Assembly: GCA_019614645.1 (NCBI GenBank)
Contig: JABWDB010000014.1
Span: 1,054,001-1,118,000 of the forward strand
Reading direction: 5' to 3'
From: Stratiolaelaps scimitus
Lineage: Eukaryota > Arthropoda > Arachnida > Mesostigmata > Laelapidae
Length of the DNA: 64,000 bases
Part shown: in pieces, positions 35,776-48,475 of the stretch
Layout of the letters: each line of letters begins with the position of its first letter
Numbering within the stretch: position 1 is the stretch's first letter
Program-made: the position numbers and the translations under genes
Notes under the pieces: model-generated
The model's input: the letters and a program-made list of their open reading frames with translations, nothing else
Told to the model about the DNA's origin: nothing
Database searches by the model: none

Positions 35776-36984
35776 GCCAACAGAAGCTACCGGTCGGTTC
35801 CGTCGTGGTCCTGCACAGCAGCGAAGCGTTCGAAGTAGTTGAAGGTCTGGAGGGGACCCAGGGCTTCGATAACACAGCTAGATCGCTTACGGTGCGTATG
35901 CTGGGGGCGGCCAAAGACCCTGTAGGCTTCCTGGACACGCTCCAGAAAGTCATAGTGAAAAGCAACTCGCTTACCAACGGAGAGGATGCTGCCCTTCATA
36001 TATCGGAGAAATGGGACGGCCCCGAAATAAGGAGGGCAGTAGAGATCTGCTGTAGGCAAAACTCCTGCAAGGTGGAGCTGGCGATGAGAAATGGGCTTAA
36101 ATCCGCTCAAATTGCAAGCTCCTCCCAGACCAGGGAATCGACTAGTACGATCCACAGTACTATCAGGGTAAAGGCTAAGGAAGGAGAAAATTTCGACGAC
36201 GTCCTCGACGCAATTAGTTCCCACGTGAAACCCAGGGAGGCCGGGGTCAAGATGGTGGTGACGTGCTCATAACCGTAAGTGGCACTACCATAGCTGGTTG
36301 TGCCACTTTCGCTGACATGATTCGTAGGGGCGTTGGGGTGGAAGTTGATGTCCGTGAGGCCGCTAGACCCGTCATGACGGTGTTCCCTTCCTAGGTCCCA
36401 GGCTAAGTGCCGAACTATGCTCAGTACTAGGCCTAGCGGCAAGCGCTGAGCTTAGGGTTGAAGATAAAGCGTGGCTGGGGAAGGATAAGGTGTGGAAACG
36501 CAGAGTAACACTTCCGTATGTGCTAGCCAAGAGACTGATTTCAATGAAGGCGGTTACGCTTGGCACAATTGTATGCAAACCCGAAGAGTGGGTCGTGGTC
36601 CCCACCTGTTACAACTGCTAGATGCTAGGCCACGTGGCCAAAGACTGCAGGCGCGACGAAGTAGAAGGCCGGCGATGTCATAAGTGCGGAGAGATTGGCC
36701 ACATCGCTAGGGAATGCGGCGCCCCAAACTCGAAATGCTATGCGTGCGATAAAGAAGGACGCGTTGCTAGCTCGATGTTATGTCCAAAGTTCAAGGCAAT
36801 GGTTGAAGAGCGCAAGAAGACGTACACCGCTCCGACTCCAACGCAAAAAGACATGACGCAGGACAGGAATCGGCAGACGGAGAAAAAGAAAACTGTCTTT
36901 GACGCGGATGGCTTCCAGTTCCCGAAGAACACGGTGAGGGCTCCCTCGGGGACAGGAGGCTCATCAAGTCCTAAAAATGACTAG
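35775..36984 (+). pseudogene. R1-like LINE ORF1 (Gag-like), broken
   Basis: The first frame, to 36272, holds the N-terminal Gag-like domain. A degraded part with stops spans 36273-36620. The frame 36622-36984 then holds the zinc knuckles: CHKCGEIGHIAREC (36676-36718), preceded by a first knuckle (LGHVAKDC) whose leading Cys pair lies just across a stop, and followed by CYACDKEGRVASSMLC. Such three-knuckle arrays bind the element RNA. The break in the middle makes it non-functional. Confidence 0.8.
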
Positions 36985-39670
36985 CTGCCTCAAGATCATC
37001 CAGGTCAACTGCAACCGCAGTAGACCTTCGCATGACATGGTCGAAGAGATCGCAAATAGAAGAGGAGCGAAGCTGATTCTGATCAGTGAACCTAATAAAA
37101 GGTTAGCTCAGAGCAAAACGGACTGGATAGTCGACAAGACTCTAGACGCTTGTATCATCGCTGATCGGTCGATAGTCATAGCTAAAAAAGGAACGGAGAA
37201 GGGCTTTGCGTGGGCTGACGTGATGGGAATAGGAAGAATTTACTCCTGCTATATCAGCCCAAATGTGAATTGTTCAGAGGCAGCGAGAATATTGGACGAG
37301 CTGACTGCCTCTATCAGGGAGCCGACTGCACCCATAAGAATAGTAGTTACGGGGGATTTTAATGCTGCGAGGTATGGGGGGCACGAAGAACAAATGAGAG
37401 AGGAACGGTTATACTGGATTGGGCCGCCGCGAATGACCTGGTCGTGATGAATAGCGGAAATGCTGCAACGTTCCAGCGAATTCGAGGGGGATCGGTTGTG
37501 GAATCACACGTCGACCTGACTTTGGGCAGTGAGGAGATGGGAAATGCGACCGAGAACTGGAGAGTGCTCACAGACGAGGTCAATCTCAGTGATCATCACT
37601 GTATTGAATTCTCGGTTTCATTGGCCAGACCAGAACCACCCCCCCCCCCCCCAACGAGAGCGCGATTTAAGATCAAAGACCCGGAAGTGTTGAAAGATGC
37701 GATAACTAACGCTCTTCGTAAAACACCGAGCGGCAAAACGGAAACTCCGGAGGAGCTGCATCGGGTGCTAATAAAAGCATGCCAAGTGGTCACCGACAAG
37801 CCAATTCATCCCAGACGGAAGATTCCTGTCCAGCCAAAATATTGGTGGAACGACGAAATCAAAAACGCCAGGAAGGAATATATGAAGGCTCGGAGAGGTC
37901 TTACGTTCGCAAGTGCGAATGGAAGAAACGCGGAAGAACTTCTGGCCTCCTTCAGACACTGCACTGCGGTATTGAAGCGAGCGATCGCTGCCAGCAAGAG
38001 CAAATGCTGGGGGAAGTTTCTTGCAGAACTCGATGGAAAGAACTGGGGCCGTCCATACAAGCTGGTCTGCGGGATTTTAAAGAAGACACCTAGAGTCGAC
38101 ATTCCAGAGCAAGAAAGAGTGGAAGTTCTAAAAAGCTCTTCCCCCGCCATCAAGAATTCTCAAGAGAAGAATTCCAGCGCACCGGGAGTAACGACCTGGT
38201 GGACGACATACCGCCTGTCACAGTGGCGGAAGTACTTAAGGCGGCAGGACGGGTAAAGGCAGGCAAGGCTCCTGGACCGGATGGCATTCCACCTGCTGGA
38301 GTGAAGGTGCTCTTCAAAGAGTTCCCGGATGTGGTTGCTAGCGTTGCAACGAGGATGTTCCACAGTGGAAAACTTCCGAGGGCATGGAAGGCTGCGGAAG
38401 TGGTCTTAATCCCGAAGGGCAATGGCGGGTATAGGCCGATCTGTCTTATAAACACATTAGCCAAAGAATTTGAGAGGATAGTTGCAGAGCTTCTCAGGGT
38501 CTTTGCAGAGGAGCACGGGCTTCTGTCACCAAGACAATATGGATTTCGTAAGCACAGATCGGTGCATACGGCAATTCATAGAGTAGTACCAAAAGCGGAA
38601 CCCTTGCATAGCTCCACACGGTGTACACGACGGCTGATGGTGGCGATCTTCCTGGACGTCAGAAATGCCTTCAATAGCTTGCCTTGGAGGGTCATTCTGG
38701 ACACCCTTAGACGTAAAGAGGTTCCGCCGTACCTTGTTAGGACGATATCGGGCTACCTGGGGGACCGATTAATCACAAGTGCGGGCACAGACATGAGCAT
38801 GACTGCCGGCGTTCCGCAAGGCTCCATTATGGGGCCTTTGCTTTGGAACATCGCCTACGGCGATGTCCTGAGCATACAGGGCCTCCCTAGAGGAGTGGAG
38901 ACACTGGCATACGCAGATGATCTGGCAGTGGTTGTCGAAGCAAAGACGAGTGTCGAGTTGGAGCTGAACGCCAAGGCCCTCCAATCCATTCATGAGTGGA
39001 TGTCCAGTGTCGGTCTTGAACTGGCTCCACAAAAGAGTGAGGCGGTGGTGCTGACTGGCAAAGTCCCTGTCGACCAGCTGAATTTCCAACTAGCCGGCCA
39101 AAGCATCAAGCAGGTTAATCAGGCCAGATACCTCGGGGTACACCTGGACAAGGGCCTCACTGGAAACGAACATATCAAGATCGCTACAGCCAAGGCAAGC
39201 AAGGCAGCCAACGACATAGCAAAGATTCTCCCAAACATCCATGGGCCCTAGCGAGCAGATCGCAGGAAGCTGATCATGTCCGTTGCAGGATCGATTGCTC
39301 TGTTCTGATCCTCGGTTTGGTTCAGCAGGGCAATAGCCACGGCCAGAAACAGGGATCTCCTTAGGAAAACGCAACGCACGACCGCGCTCCGGATAATCCA
39401 AGCGTACAGAACAGTGAGCACGTCGGCTGCACTCGTCTTGGCTGGTACCCGCCTTGGGATCTGGTGGCTGACGAGCGACGCAGGCTGTGGGACGAAGGTC
39501 CCGAGGGCTCTGTAGAAAGCGAAGCGATGTTTGGTGCTTGGCAGGAGGAGTGGACCGCGCTTCGCAGGGGTGACCCTGGTGGCCCGTGATCTGATCCCCG
39601 ACATAAAGAAGTGGATGAACCGTCCGGGGGGGCAGATGGATTTCTTCCTGACTCAGGTTATTATTGTCGA
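36977..39670 (+). pseudogene. R1-like LINE ORF2 (endonuclease + reverse transcriptase), broken
   Basis: 36977-37447 is the endonuclease N-terminal part: IIQVNCNRSR, ISEPNKR and the core VVTGDFNAARYGG. A frameshift leads to 37444-38256, the endonuclease end (SDHHCIEF) and the linker, with a C-run encoding polyproline at 37645-37660. 38199-39251 is the polymerase: KAGKAPGPDGIPPAG, LDVRNAFNSLPW, GVPQGSIMGPLLW, YADDLAVVV (catalytic, 38910-38936), LGVHLDKGLT and NIHGP. Frames overlap at both joins, so two indels inactivated it. The remainder to about 39670 is the damaged C-terminus. Confidence 0.88.
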
Positions 39671-39689
39671 CGGTTAAAGCGATAGATAA

Positions 39690-41240
39690 GGGGATAATCT
39701 GTTATAATCGTGATTGGCAATTGTTTTATGAGAACCGCTCTTATGGCTGTTGAAAAGATTTGTCAGTAAGTATGGCTTGTTCAATTTCCTTTGGTGTAAT
39801 TGGAAATGAACTTATGGATTCGAGAATTTCCATGGAAAAATCTTGTTAAATTTCTCCGATTACAGTATCTTCAAGTTCAGTAGTAGATCGATGTGTTCGA
39901 ATCAGCCTCGTATCTTTTTTAAAAGGGCATCTAACGGTGTCCTAAGTCGTTTCGTATCAGGTACGAAACTTGAGTAGTAGTTTACCATACCCAGTTACCA
40001 TATCTTTCATTGTGTTCATAGTTTACCACATCTTTCATTATGTTATTTTAAGGTCCTACATAATGATATCGTTATAATGATATCGTCTAGATAAGCAGCT
40101 GTTCCGTCTAAACCGGAGATCGTCATATCCATTATTTGTTTAAATAAAGCATAACCCCATTTTACTCCAAACGGTAACCGATTGTATCTAAACAGATCTT
40201 TCGGAGTGTTTAACGAGAGTAAGTCTTTAGAGGCATCATCCACTTCTACTTGCAAGTAGGCTTCTCCTAAGTTAATCTGTGAAAAGAACTTACCGCCATT
40301 CAACTTTGTGAAAATATCATCTGGTACTGGTAAAGGATAGTGGTGATCCTTAGGGCATCATTGAGTCCAGTTTTTATTCGGCGCAGAATCTGATCTGGCC
40401 AGATTTCTTCGTAACGATGACAGCAGGGGCCGCGTATTGAGAGTAATTAACAGTTCTAATACGGTTCTAATACGCCGGCACGTACTAGACGATCTAGTTC
40501 AGCTTCCAGCTTTGGTAGCGTGGCGTAAGATACGGGTCTGCAAAAGACTGGTTTTTAACAGTCTTTCAAATGCAGATGTGCCTTAGTTTTTACGCATAGG
40601 CCTAACCCAGGTCACACTGACCTTTTACTCCTGACTTAACTGAGATGTTATTCGTAAGCTGAGTAAACGATTCTTTGGAGTTGCTCCAAAGTGAATGTAT
40701 CTTGCTCATCCAATCTGATCCTAGCAGCAGGGTACCTATTGAAGCTATATAAGCTATATATGCCAGTATGAATTTCGTTGCAGAGCTGAGACTTGCAAGG
40801 AAAGTAACCTAGACAATTTAGCTTCTGTATATTAGCTGCCTCGAGATCAAAAAGTATCGAATGCGGTGTGGGGGACCCTAGCTTTCTCCAAATATTTTCA
40901 TTTACGATTGTAACATCGGAGCCAGTATCGACTCGCAAATACTTGTATCATCTATATCTTGTACTGAGAAATCGTTATATATGAACTGTATGGAATATCC
41001 GTTTTCGAGATATTTCTTAAGTCTCGACTGATTTGACACCATATTTCTTTGGATGTTTGGGACGTTGATATGAGCTCGTAGACGGTTGGTTGCACCTATT
41101 AGTAGGTCTAGAACTTTTGGAGTAAAGGTGAAACTGTGGTTGCTTGGAAAACCTTGTACCTGGTAGTGAATGTGATTTTTTTTAACTGGACAGTCTCTGT
41201 ACCAGTGATTTTGGCCACAAAAATCACAGGGGCGAGAGAG
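39690..41240 (-). mobile_element. Ty3/gypsy-like retrotransposon relic
   Basis: Minus strand in Gag-Pol order. A zinc knuckle CDFCGQNHWYRDC lies at about 41188-41227. A retropepsin with RVDTGSDVTIVN lies at 40938-40648. A reverse transcriptase lies at 40303-40043 with FSQINLGEAYLQVEV, NRLPFGV and catalytic YLDDI. Gaps and stops between pieces show decay. Integrase and LTRs were not seen. It directly follows the truncated R1-like LINE. Confidence 0.8.
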
Positions 41241-44200
41241 ATTCCGAATCTCTGATCTTGGTTTTATGACTCAATCTACCTATCTACATTATTGAGTTGA
41301 TCCATTTGGGCGGAGTCTCGTAACTGAAGAGTTTTTATCGGGATCTGATAAAGCTTTAGGCGCTACGGGTTCTGGGAGAACTCTCGTCGCCAATGTTGTA
41401 GATCTTGGACAAGGAATAGGCTTCGTTATTTCGTTATCCTCTTTCATAGTGCCCCCCCCCCCCTCTTCATATAAAGAAGGACTTGTATTGTAAACATAAC
41501 CGATTTGTCGCGGAGGTTGCCCTTCCAGAAACTGTTGTAACCAGAGTTATCATGACTTGACCCCTTAACTTCACTCTGAACCTAACAGCCAACAGCAGAG
41601 CTGTCGGTCCTAGACGGGGATCACGGGGTGAGAAGAAGGCAATCAGGAATAAGTACGAAAACATATCAAGAAAAATATTAGAAAATATTTCCCTTAGTTT
41701 CATCGAATTCTAAAAATATGTACCTCGATAATTACGCATCTGCGACACTAATCCCGCCACCCTCATGGCACAATTATGCACTTTAGGTATCCATAAAACA
41801 AATTACCAAACAACTCCGACAGTTTAGGCTGGCAATGTCGTTTTCTCCCATTTGCAACATCTGAGGCAAGCTTTTGATATTTTTATCGAATGCTCCATTC
41901 AATAAAAATAATAATCCGTTCAACTAAACCTCAGAATAGAACCTTTTCTGACGTACCTAGTGCCATTGTCAGGATGCTTCTCGATCCGCACGAAGTATCA
42001 TGGAAGTTATCGTAATATTATTGATAGTATTATTATCTATCGTTGTTATCTTAATATCTAGAATCATAATTATAACACACGTAAGAACAGATGTACCTTT
42101 TCAGATTTCGTTTAGCTGGTAGGAAGAATTAAGGAACGTGCGTTTGCCCTTTGTCAAACGCGGTGATTGCTTGTCTATATCCATCAATTGCGAGGGCTAT
42201 AGATTAAATGACTATGGATATCTGCTTTGACAACAAGATTTTTTTCCAAAAGTAACCTACTTTTGTCAACTATGCCAACCTCTGTATATCGATCTGCAGA
42301 ATTTAAAACGCGTCCTAGAATGCAGAACGCGGATTAAATAGATGACATATTTTTTACATTTATTAGAATCAGAGTTGTTGTACTTGTTCATTCGTCATCT
42401 GGAATGTCACAAACTCCGAACTAAAAAGCAGTCCCGCCTATGACCATAATAATAATTATTATTATTATTATCATTATTATCAATATTATTATTATCATAA
42501 TTTAGAGGGCGTTAGGAACTGAGATTGATCCTTTGACAGTCATAACACGCTTCCGTGCTATGCCCTACCTCGTTGCCTCGAACCGATTGATCTCTAATGT
42601 CCAAGCTGCTTTTACAACACATCACCATCAGCAAAAACCTACCCTCTCACCATCTGCTTATATTACAACACATGCGCACTGCACGCACCCATATGATTGC
42701 TTTGTTTGCTGGAACTTGTGAGAAACAATACCGTTCGTTTATTCGTTCTAGATTGATGTAATATCTCACAACAATGCATTAACTACACCTTCATTTTCTT
42801 ATCATCAACACCGTCCTGTTGTCCATTGTAGTTTTGTGTGTGTGTGTGTGTGTCTACTCGGCCATGCAACGCGTTTAGTTTGAGGATGGAAAGATGGAGG
42901 AGCCAGCTCGAGAATCGATGATACGCCTACGGATCTGTGTATCTATTTCTCTCCTCTGCCTCTCTCCCTCCCTATATGTGCCCTATCGATCTCTTCGCAT
43001 GGTTAGTTTATATTCATTTGTTTGTTTGTATGTATGCATATCGCTCCGCTTCTGTGTATATTTATATTATACGTATATCTACATACATGCACTGATACAT
43101 ATGTACCATATATCTTCATATGAATGTTTTCACTATTAATAGTAAACGAAATTATAGAAGAGTGTTTGTGTGTGTGTGTGTATGCCTGTGGTAAGTGGGA
43201 AAAAAATTGGGTCCGAACGCGTATTTACATTTGTTCAATGAGTGAAAGGTTTCGGCGGGAAAAAAAACATGTTTTATACATATTTGCTCAGTTAGTCGTT
43301 CTTAGCTCAACGTATTAGTAGCATTCGTAACTAATAGTGCTAATATTCGTAACTAATAGTGTTACTTTTGTTTGTTCTTCCGTTGTACACGTTGCTGAAT
43401 ACAGATCTAAGTTGAATCTGACTGTAGATTTATAGATGACGCTCGTGAGACAACGGTAGAGAAATTTGACGGCCGGGTCGTTCCAAACGAAGAAGAAACT
43501 AGAGTGGGCAACAGTCTACACCATAGTAGTATAGCACTTTGATATTATCACTCCTGTTGTTGTTGTTGTTATTCTATCCTCATTATGATACCTTGTTGTT
43601 ATAGAATTGGTAAATATATTGTTGTTGCACTTGTTTTATGTGTTGCACTTGCTTTTGTCTATGCCACTGGGAACATGGTTACGTTCCCAATGAATTAAAA
43701 AGTGCCTCGCTCCGAGGTCAACAAACAACTCGCGCCCGGCCATACACATGCATATAATTATTAGCATTTTACGTATATCTATATGTAGCTACATGTATAC
43801 AAGTTGTTGACATACTATATCCAGATGGTAGTTTATAGAACACAGCAACTAACGCTTTGATAGCGATTCTACCCAATTTAATGTCTATCATAGTGTTTAA
43901 AATTTTATATGGTGGCAAATCATCAGTGTTTTAGCTCAGTAAATCGATCACTCGTCCTCAACGAGATATCGATCATGATCCAAATCGAATAGTTTCAAAG
44001 GTAGCTAGCACATTTTCAAATAGAAAAAAAAGGCAAATATTTAGGGTGAAACCGCCACATACACGTCCAGTGGTATACATTCAGTACTAGATTCAATCGC
44101 TGATATATTATATCTATTCACATTCATGATCAAGCACAGCCGCCTGTCAGTCAGTCACACATGCTACAACATCCTACCCGTCTCGTCCAGATAACTTTAA

Positions 44201-44500
44201 AATACGACCACGCTCAATTCGCGGTTTCCTTAATAACGATGTTCGGTAACGATGTCAGCCACCGTTGTCGCTTATCATCATTGACTTAGCCAGAGGTGAG
44301 ACGACGTGGGGTAGGGTGTCTCATTTAGGAAAATCAGCGACATTGTCAACAACTGACCACGCATTTGTGAGTCAGGAGTGCGCAGCGACCCTGTCACTGC
44401 ACAATTCCTCCCGTATAGGTGAACCTTTGGGAAACTCAAACAGACAGGCTGCTGTTCTGCTGTTTTGTACTGTTAGTGTTTATGTGTCAGTTTAGCTGTG
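41241..44500. other. No gene recognised; simple repeats
   Basis: A C-run lies at 41450-41463, ATT repeats at about 42450-42500, GT repeats at about 42834-42852 and TG repeats at about 43165-43181. The open frames here are short and unsupported. This is the 3' flank of the transporter gene. Confidence 0.4.
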
Positions 44501-46814
44501 TCAGCTATGTACAAGCGGTATATACTGAGTGTTGTTATTGGAAAACACATGCTCGAATAGAATGTTGTTGGTCGGCTTCGAGATGACCAAGCCATTCATT
44601 GATTGCGGAAGGGGCGTGCCCGTCTTTGAGTCGTCCATATTGATGATGGATCCCGCCGGCCCGGTAACCATCTGGTGATGAGTCGGTAGGTCCTTGCTTC
44701 GTTGAGACTCCTGCTTGGCCTTGTTGTACAAAAGGACCCCGAGGATAGCAAGAGTCATTCCAAACACGTTGGCTGCCGTCACCGGGTTGTGCAGCATCAA
44801 CAAAGAGAAACCTGCATCGATGAACACGATACATATCGATAAATATTTAAACATTTCAGCAAGACCTAACGAAATATGTGAAGAACTATTCATTATCATG
44901 CCAAGTGCGAGCTAGCCCCGTACGTGTGTACGGGTCACAATAAATGCATTACGAGCAACATTTGATGGATTTTCAAAAAACACTCACTGATGATGCAGAT
45001 CCGCTTAGCCGCATTACAGACAGAATAAGTGAGCGGCGAGAGCATGTTGAGCATCGTAAAGGCAACCAAGTTCTGCGCGAAATTTAGGAAGCCATCAACG
45101 AAAAGCAAAATTATCGTGAGGAAATCGGTGTGTCGAGTGAGTTCTCGATTCCGGACGAGTCGAGGGGCGTCAAATGTCAACCATATTGGCAGGCAAGCCA
45201 ACAGCGCCAAACGTGCTAAGATGTGCAGGAGACGCAAATGATGGACGCCGCTTTCGCGCATCACCTGCTCGAAAACACGCATAGGAACAGAAACGGAAGC
45301 AAATTAGAAATGGCTTATCGTGGAATAATAACGGATTGCAATGATTAATGATGATTTAATTTTCATAGACCCTGCAGTGGTTTTTGAGATATCTATAATC
45401 CAATATATATCCCCCCCCCCCCCGCGCGCACTGTAATCTAATGGTAATACACATAAAACATGTGGATACGTGAGTGAAAATTTAATAAGATTTCAAATAC
45501 ACAATTCCATTATATTTGGCCTGATTTCTCAATAGGTGTTCCTTTCCAAAGATTGCCTTTTTCACTAACTTGACAGCTAATTTGGGTCAAAGCTATTCGT
45601 CTGAGAACATCAGACCGGTTCCTCCCTGATTGCTGAAACACAGTGGCAGTATACTGAGCTACTCTACCTATCCAGATGCCGAATTGCCACTTTTCGCTAT
45701 TATACCGATGTCGAGCATACCTTTTTCGTGTAGATATTCTGAAGGGCGAACACAATCGTCGAGCTCAGAGCCGCGAGAAGACCGAGCATATCGAATGAGA
45801 TTTCTGTCATCGTAGCGATGATCACTCCAGAAATGATGGGTAGAAGCGACAAGTAGACGGGTAACGTTTGCGTCTGGCCGAGGATGATCCTCGAGAGGAT
45901 CACCGTGAAGAGTGGCATCGTTGCCTTAACTGGTTGTAATCAATCGATCGATCAATCGCATTGCGCATAGAAATGAGCACGTCGAGCGCCATTTGTAAAG
46001 GAACATTATTAGTGTGACAGGCCAAATACGTCAGAGTTTGGTCTAAGTGATCTGTTAAATTGTTTTCTCATTACGAAAAATCGACGAGACTGAGCTCGCG
46101 TATACATTGAATGAGACAGTCGACGATTAATGAACCTTAGATATGATAACAGTATTTCCGCCATCAATAGGCATGATCCCGGTTTGACTGTGGCTAAAGG
46201 CTATATAAGTCATTTCTTGAGTCCTAAGGTCAACTCCAAACAAGTGGCTCTATAATATAACACTATTATTATAGGTCCAATAATATTGTCCTTGTTAATA
46301 ATACTAATATTAATAATTATTATTGTGGTCCAAGGTGGAACTGCGTTGTAGTTCGGAGTTCATGACATTCTGACAGATGATTACTATTAGTCAAACAGCT
46401 CAACTCGAATACCTTGTGATCTGTGACACTCAAACACCGTGATCTATGAATTATAAACGTCCTGGCGTGAGATCACTATCAGTTTGTGATTCACGAGACT
46501 AGTGAGACAAACTAGTTCAACGAACCTGTATGTGCGTACGAAACGGGCACCTTCCATAGACTAACATGAGACGTGAGCGATGTGAAGAATTTCCCAAGCA
46601 CCAGCGGCAATATGCATTTACACCAAGTGGACCAGTCCATCTCTAGCTGTGGCCGAACACCGGAAAGCGCCAACACGGGCCCCGAATAGAGGGCAATTGA
46701 GCCCAGATGAACTATCGTAACCGTCAGGGGAAATGGCATGTTGGTCAAGACAACCTTACCGATAACATTGTTTGTCGATGATATCGAATACCACAAGCAG
46801 CACAACAGGATGAC
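44501..46814 (-). CDS. SLC35E1: Solute carrier family 35 member E1-like transporter (exons 2-5)
   Basis: Four exons on the minus strand with GT/AG sites and matching phases: 46526-46814, 45721-45929, 44988-45264 and 44501-44811 (stop TGA). Together they encode 361 residues of a triose-phosphate/nucleotide-sugar transporter-type protein. The first has [19 protein letters not shown] and [10 protein letters not shown]. The exon 2/3 junction rebuilds the family signature [14 protein letters not shown]. Exon 3 has [20 protein letters not shown] and LQNIYTKK. Exon 4 has [12 protein letters not shown] and [20 protein letters not shown]. Exon 5 has [20 protein letters not shown] and a hydrophilic tail. 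The order and length follow animal SLC35E1, a predicted ten-helix Golgi/ER membrane protein of unproven substrate. It looks intact. Confidence 0.93.
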
Positions 46815-47191
46815 CTGGAAATGTTCGAAATAGTAATAATAACGTTAATTAATGACGACAATAATAATGATAAAGAGATGATAGCTATCTTGTACTGCCA
46901 TTACTACTATTGATTCATAGTTGATTAATTGTGAATCAATGCCATCATTGGTACGATCTTTAGAAAGTCGAAACCGTGACAAGTGGCAAACAAAATCCGT
47001 TTGTGAAAGAGAACGTTGCTGTGGATGCATCGTTGACGCTCAATATACTGATATGTTGGCCTTGATTATGTAGGCTGCGAGAAGGTAGTGAGGCGCAGCC
47101 GGCAGACTATACGTTAACCCAAGAAGCAAAGCAAGGCAAGACACTTAGCGGTTCTTAACCTAAATTTATTAAACCGGGTACATCCATAGTA

Positions 47192-47221
47192 CCTAGTGCT
47201 ATGGATATTCATAGCACTAGG
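47192..47221. repeat. Perfect 12-bp stem hairpin
   Basis: CCTAGTGCTATG (47192-47203), a 6-base loop GATATT, then CATAGCACTAGG (47210-47221). Outer flanks CCGGGTA and CACCCGG extend the symmetry imperfectly. It could be a transposon tip or cruciform-forming site. Confidence 0.7.
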
Positions 47222-48329
47222 TCAGGGCACCCGGCTAGTGACATCCGGAAGTGCCTTGGCAATGCTAAACGGTTATAGCGTTCGACAAAGAGCCAACGAC
47301 CTGCCAACATTCAACTTATTTTTTATTTAAATAACAGAACTAACTTGCTTGATTTTAGGGCGCACAACAAGTACCCACAGTATCCAAGCAATCAACAGCT
47401 TGTCAGTTCGACAAGTGACCTATGCGGTCACGAGCAGAACTACATCTCGGTAGATCGTGCCCACGACCATCTCGAGAATTTTAGGCAAACACTATATAGT
47501 GACGATATTTGGTTTCAGCGAGAAGGATCCATTTGAGCCCGAGAGAGAAATACCACGCCGATGGGAAACATCGAGAATAATGGCACATATAGTATGACAT
47601 ACTACAGGTGATGATAATCTGTCTCACGGTGATGACTTGATTCTCAATCAGTCGTCGATTTAAATTTCGCTCCTACGCCGGTACAACGCATTGCTCCACC
47701 GTTTCTTGCACTGAATTGATTGTCCTATTGTCAATTCATACCCGTAAGAAAATCATCGGAAAGTCGTCGTTCGTACTGGTAAGCTTCGTTGTCAAAAAAA
47801 CTAGATATTGTTCAATGGTATCTCCCACTTATTAAATTAGATGCCAGCTACAACAGGTCTCACGGAAGAGACCTAGCACCCTGCACAAGCATGGTGCCCA
47901 GCATGCCTAAGACAGACACGTTCGTGAGCGTATATCTATGACAATTTGAAGTTTCATTTTTCGCCGACACCCAGCCCTTCTCCACTAGGCCATTCTTGAT
48001 TCTTATCAGTACGCGACATGCCTGCATGAAATCTGGAGAGGACAATACACCCCTACCAAAATACGAACAAAAATTTGTTTGCAAGATTTATTTTGCCCTG
48101 AGTAAGCGGTTCTGGTCATTTACTCTGATACAGATCGAAAACCTCTAGATATACTGAATAGGTTGGTCAAATAAGAGACATTCTTTATCCATCTTTCTGG
48201 CCGATGCCCCCATTGAAAAAGGTACGCCTCAAATAGGTCGTGAGATTGATTGTCTTGGTGCGTGTGTTAGATACAGGACACGACCTGTGAAGATGCGTGG
48301 AGTTTTAGATGCGACCCGTGAAGTTTTTC

Positions 48330-48475
48330 CTGTCTAAACAAATATACAGTTGCTTTTCTATCGGAAGCCAGAGGCCGCAGGTTCGAGCACCGCTGCGTGA
48401 CATATAAGAGAGCTTAAGCATTGTAAAATTGCAGCTCCTTTAATAAACCAATAAAACCTTTACCTTTTTATATGA
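48330..48475 (+). repeat. SINE candidate: tRNA-like head with LINE tail
   Basis: GGTTCGAGCAC (48380-48390) is a pol III B-box match. It is followed within 20 bp by AGCTTAAGCATTGTAAAATT, GCAGCTCCTTTAATAAACC and an AACCTTTACC tail. The tail matches the 3' end of the CR1/jockey-like LINE in this window, which is the classic design of a SINE mobilised by a partner LINE. Confidence 0.5.

Larger units (their letters stand above)
35775..39680 (+). mobile_element. R1-like LINE copy 3, nearly complete
   Basis: The plus-strand element carries a Gag-like ORF1 (35775-36984) and an endonuclease/reverse-transcriptase ORF2 (36977 to about 39670), overlapping by 8 bp as is common in R1-type elements. It is cut off at about 39680, where gypsy-related sequence begins. 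Frameshifts are present in both ORFs. Confidence 0.88.

Noticed and set aside
43436..43542. 35-codon plus frame after an AG reading ETTVEKFDGRVVPNEEETRV
   Set aside because: Protein-like but isolated; no partner exon or homologous element found by eye.
44715..44915. Plus-strand 66-codon frame
   Set aside because: Antisense of SLC35E1 exon 5.
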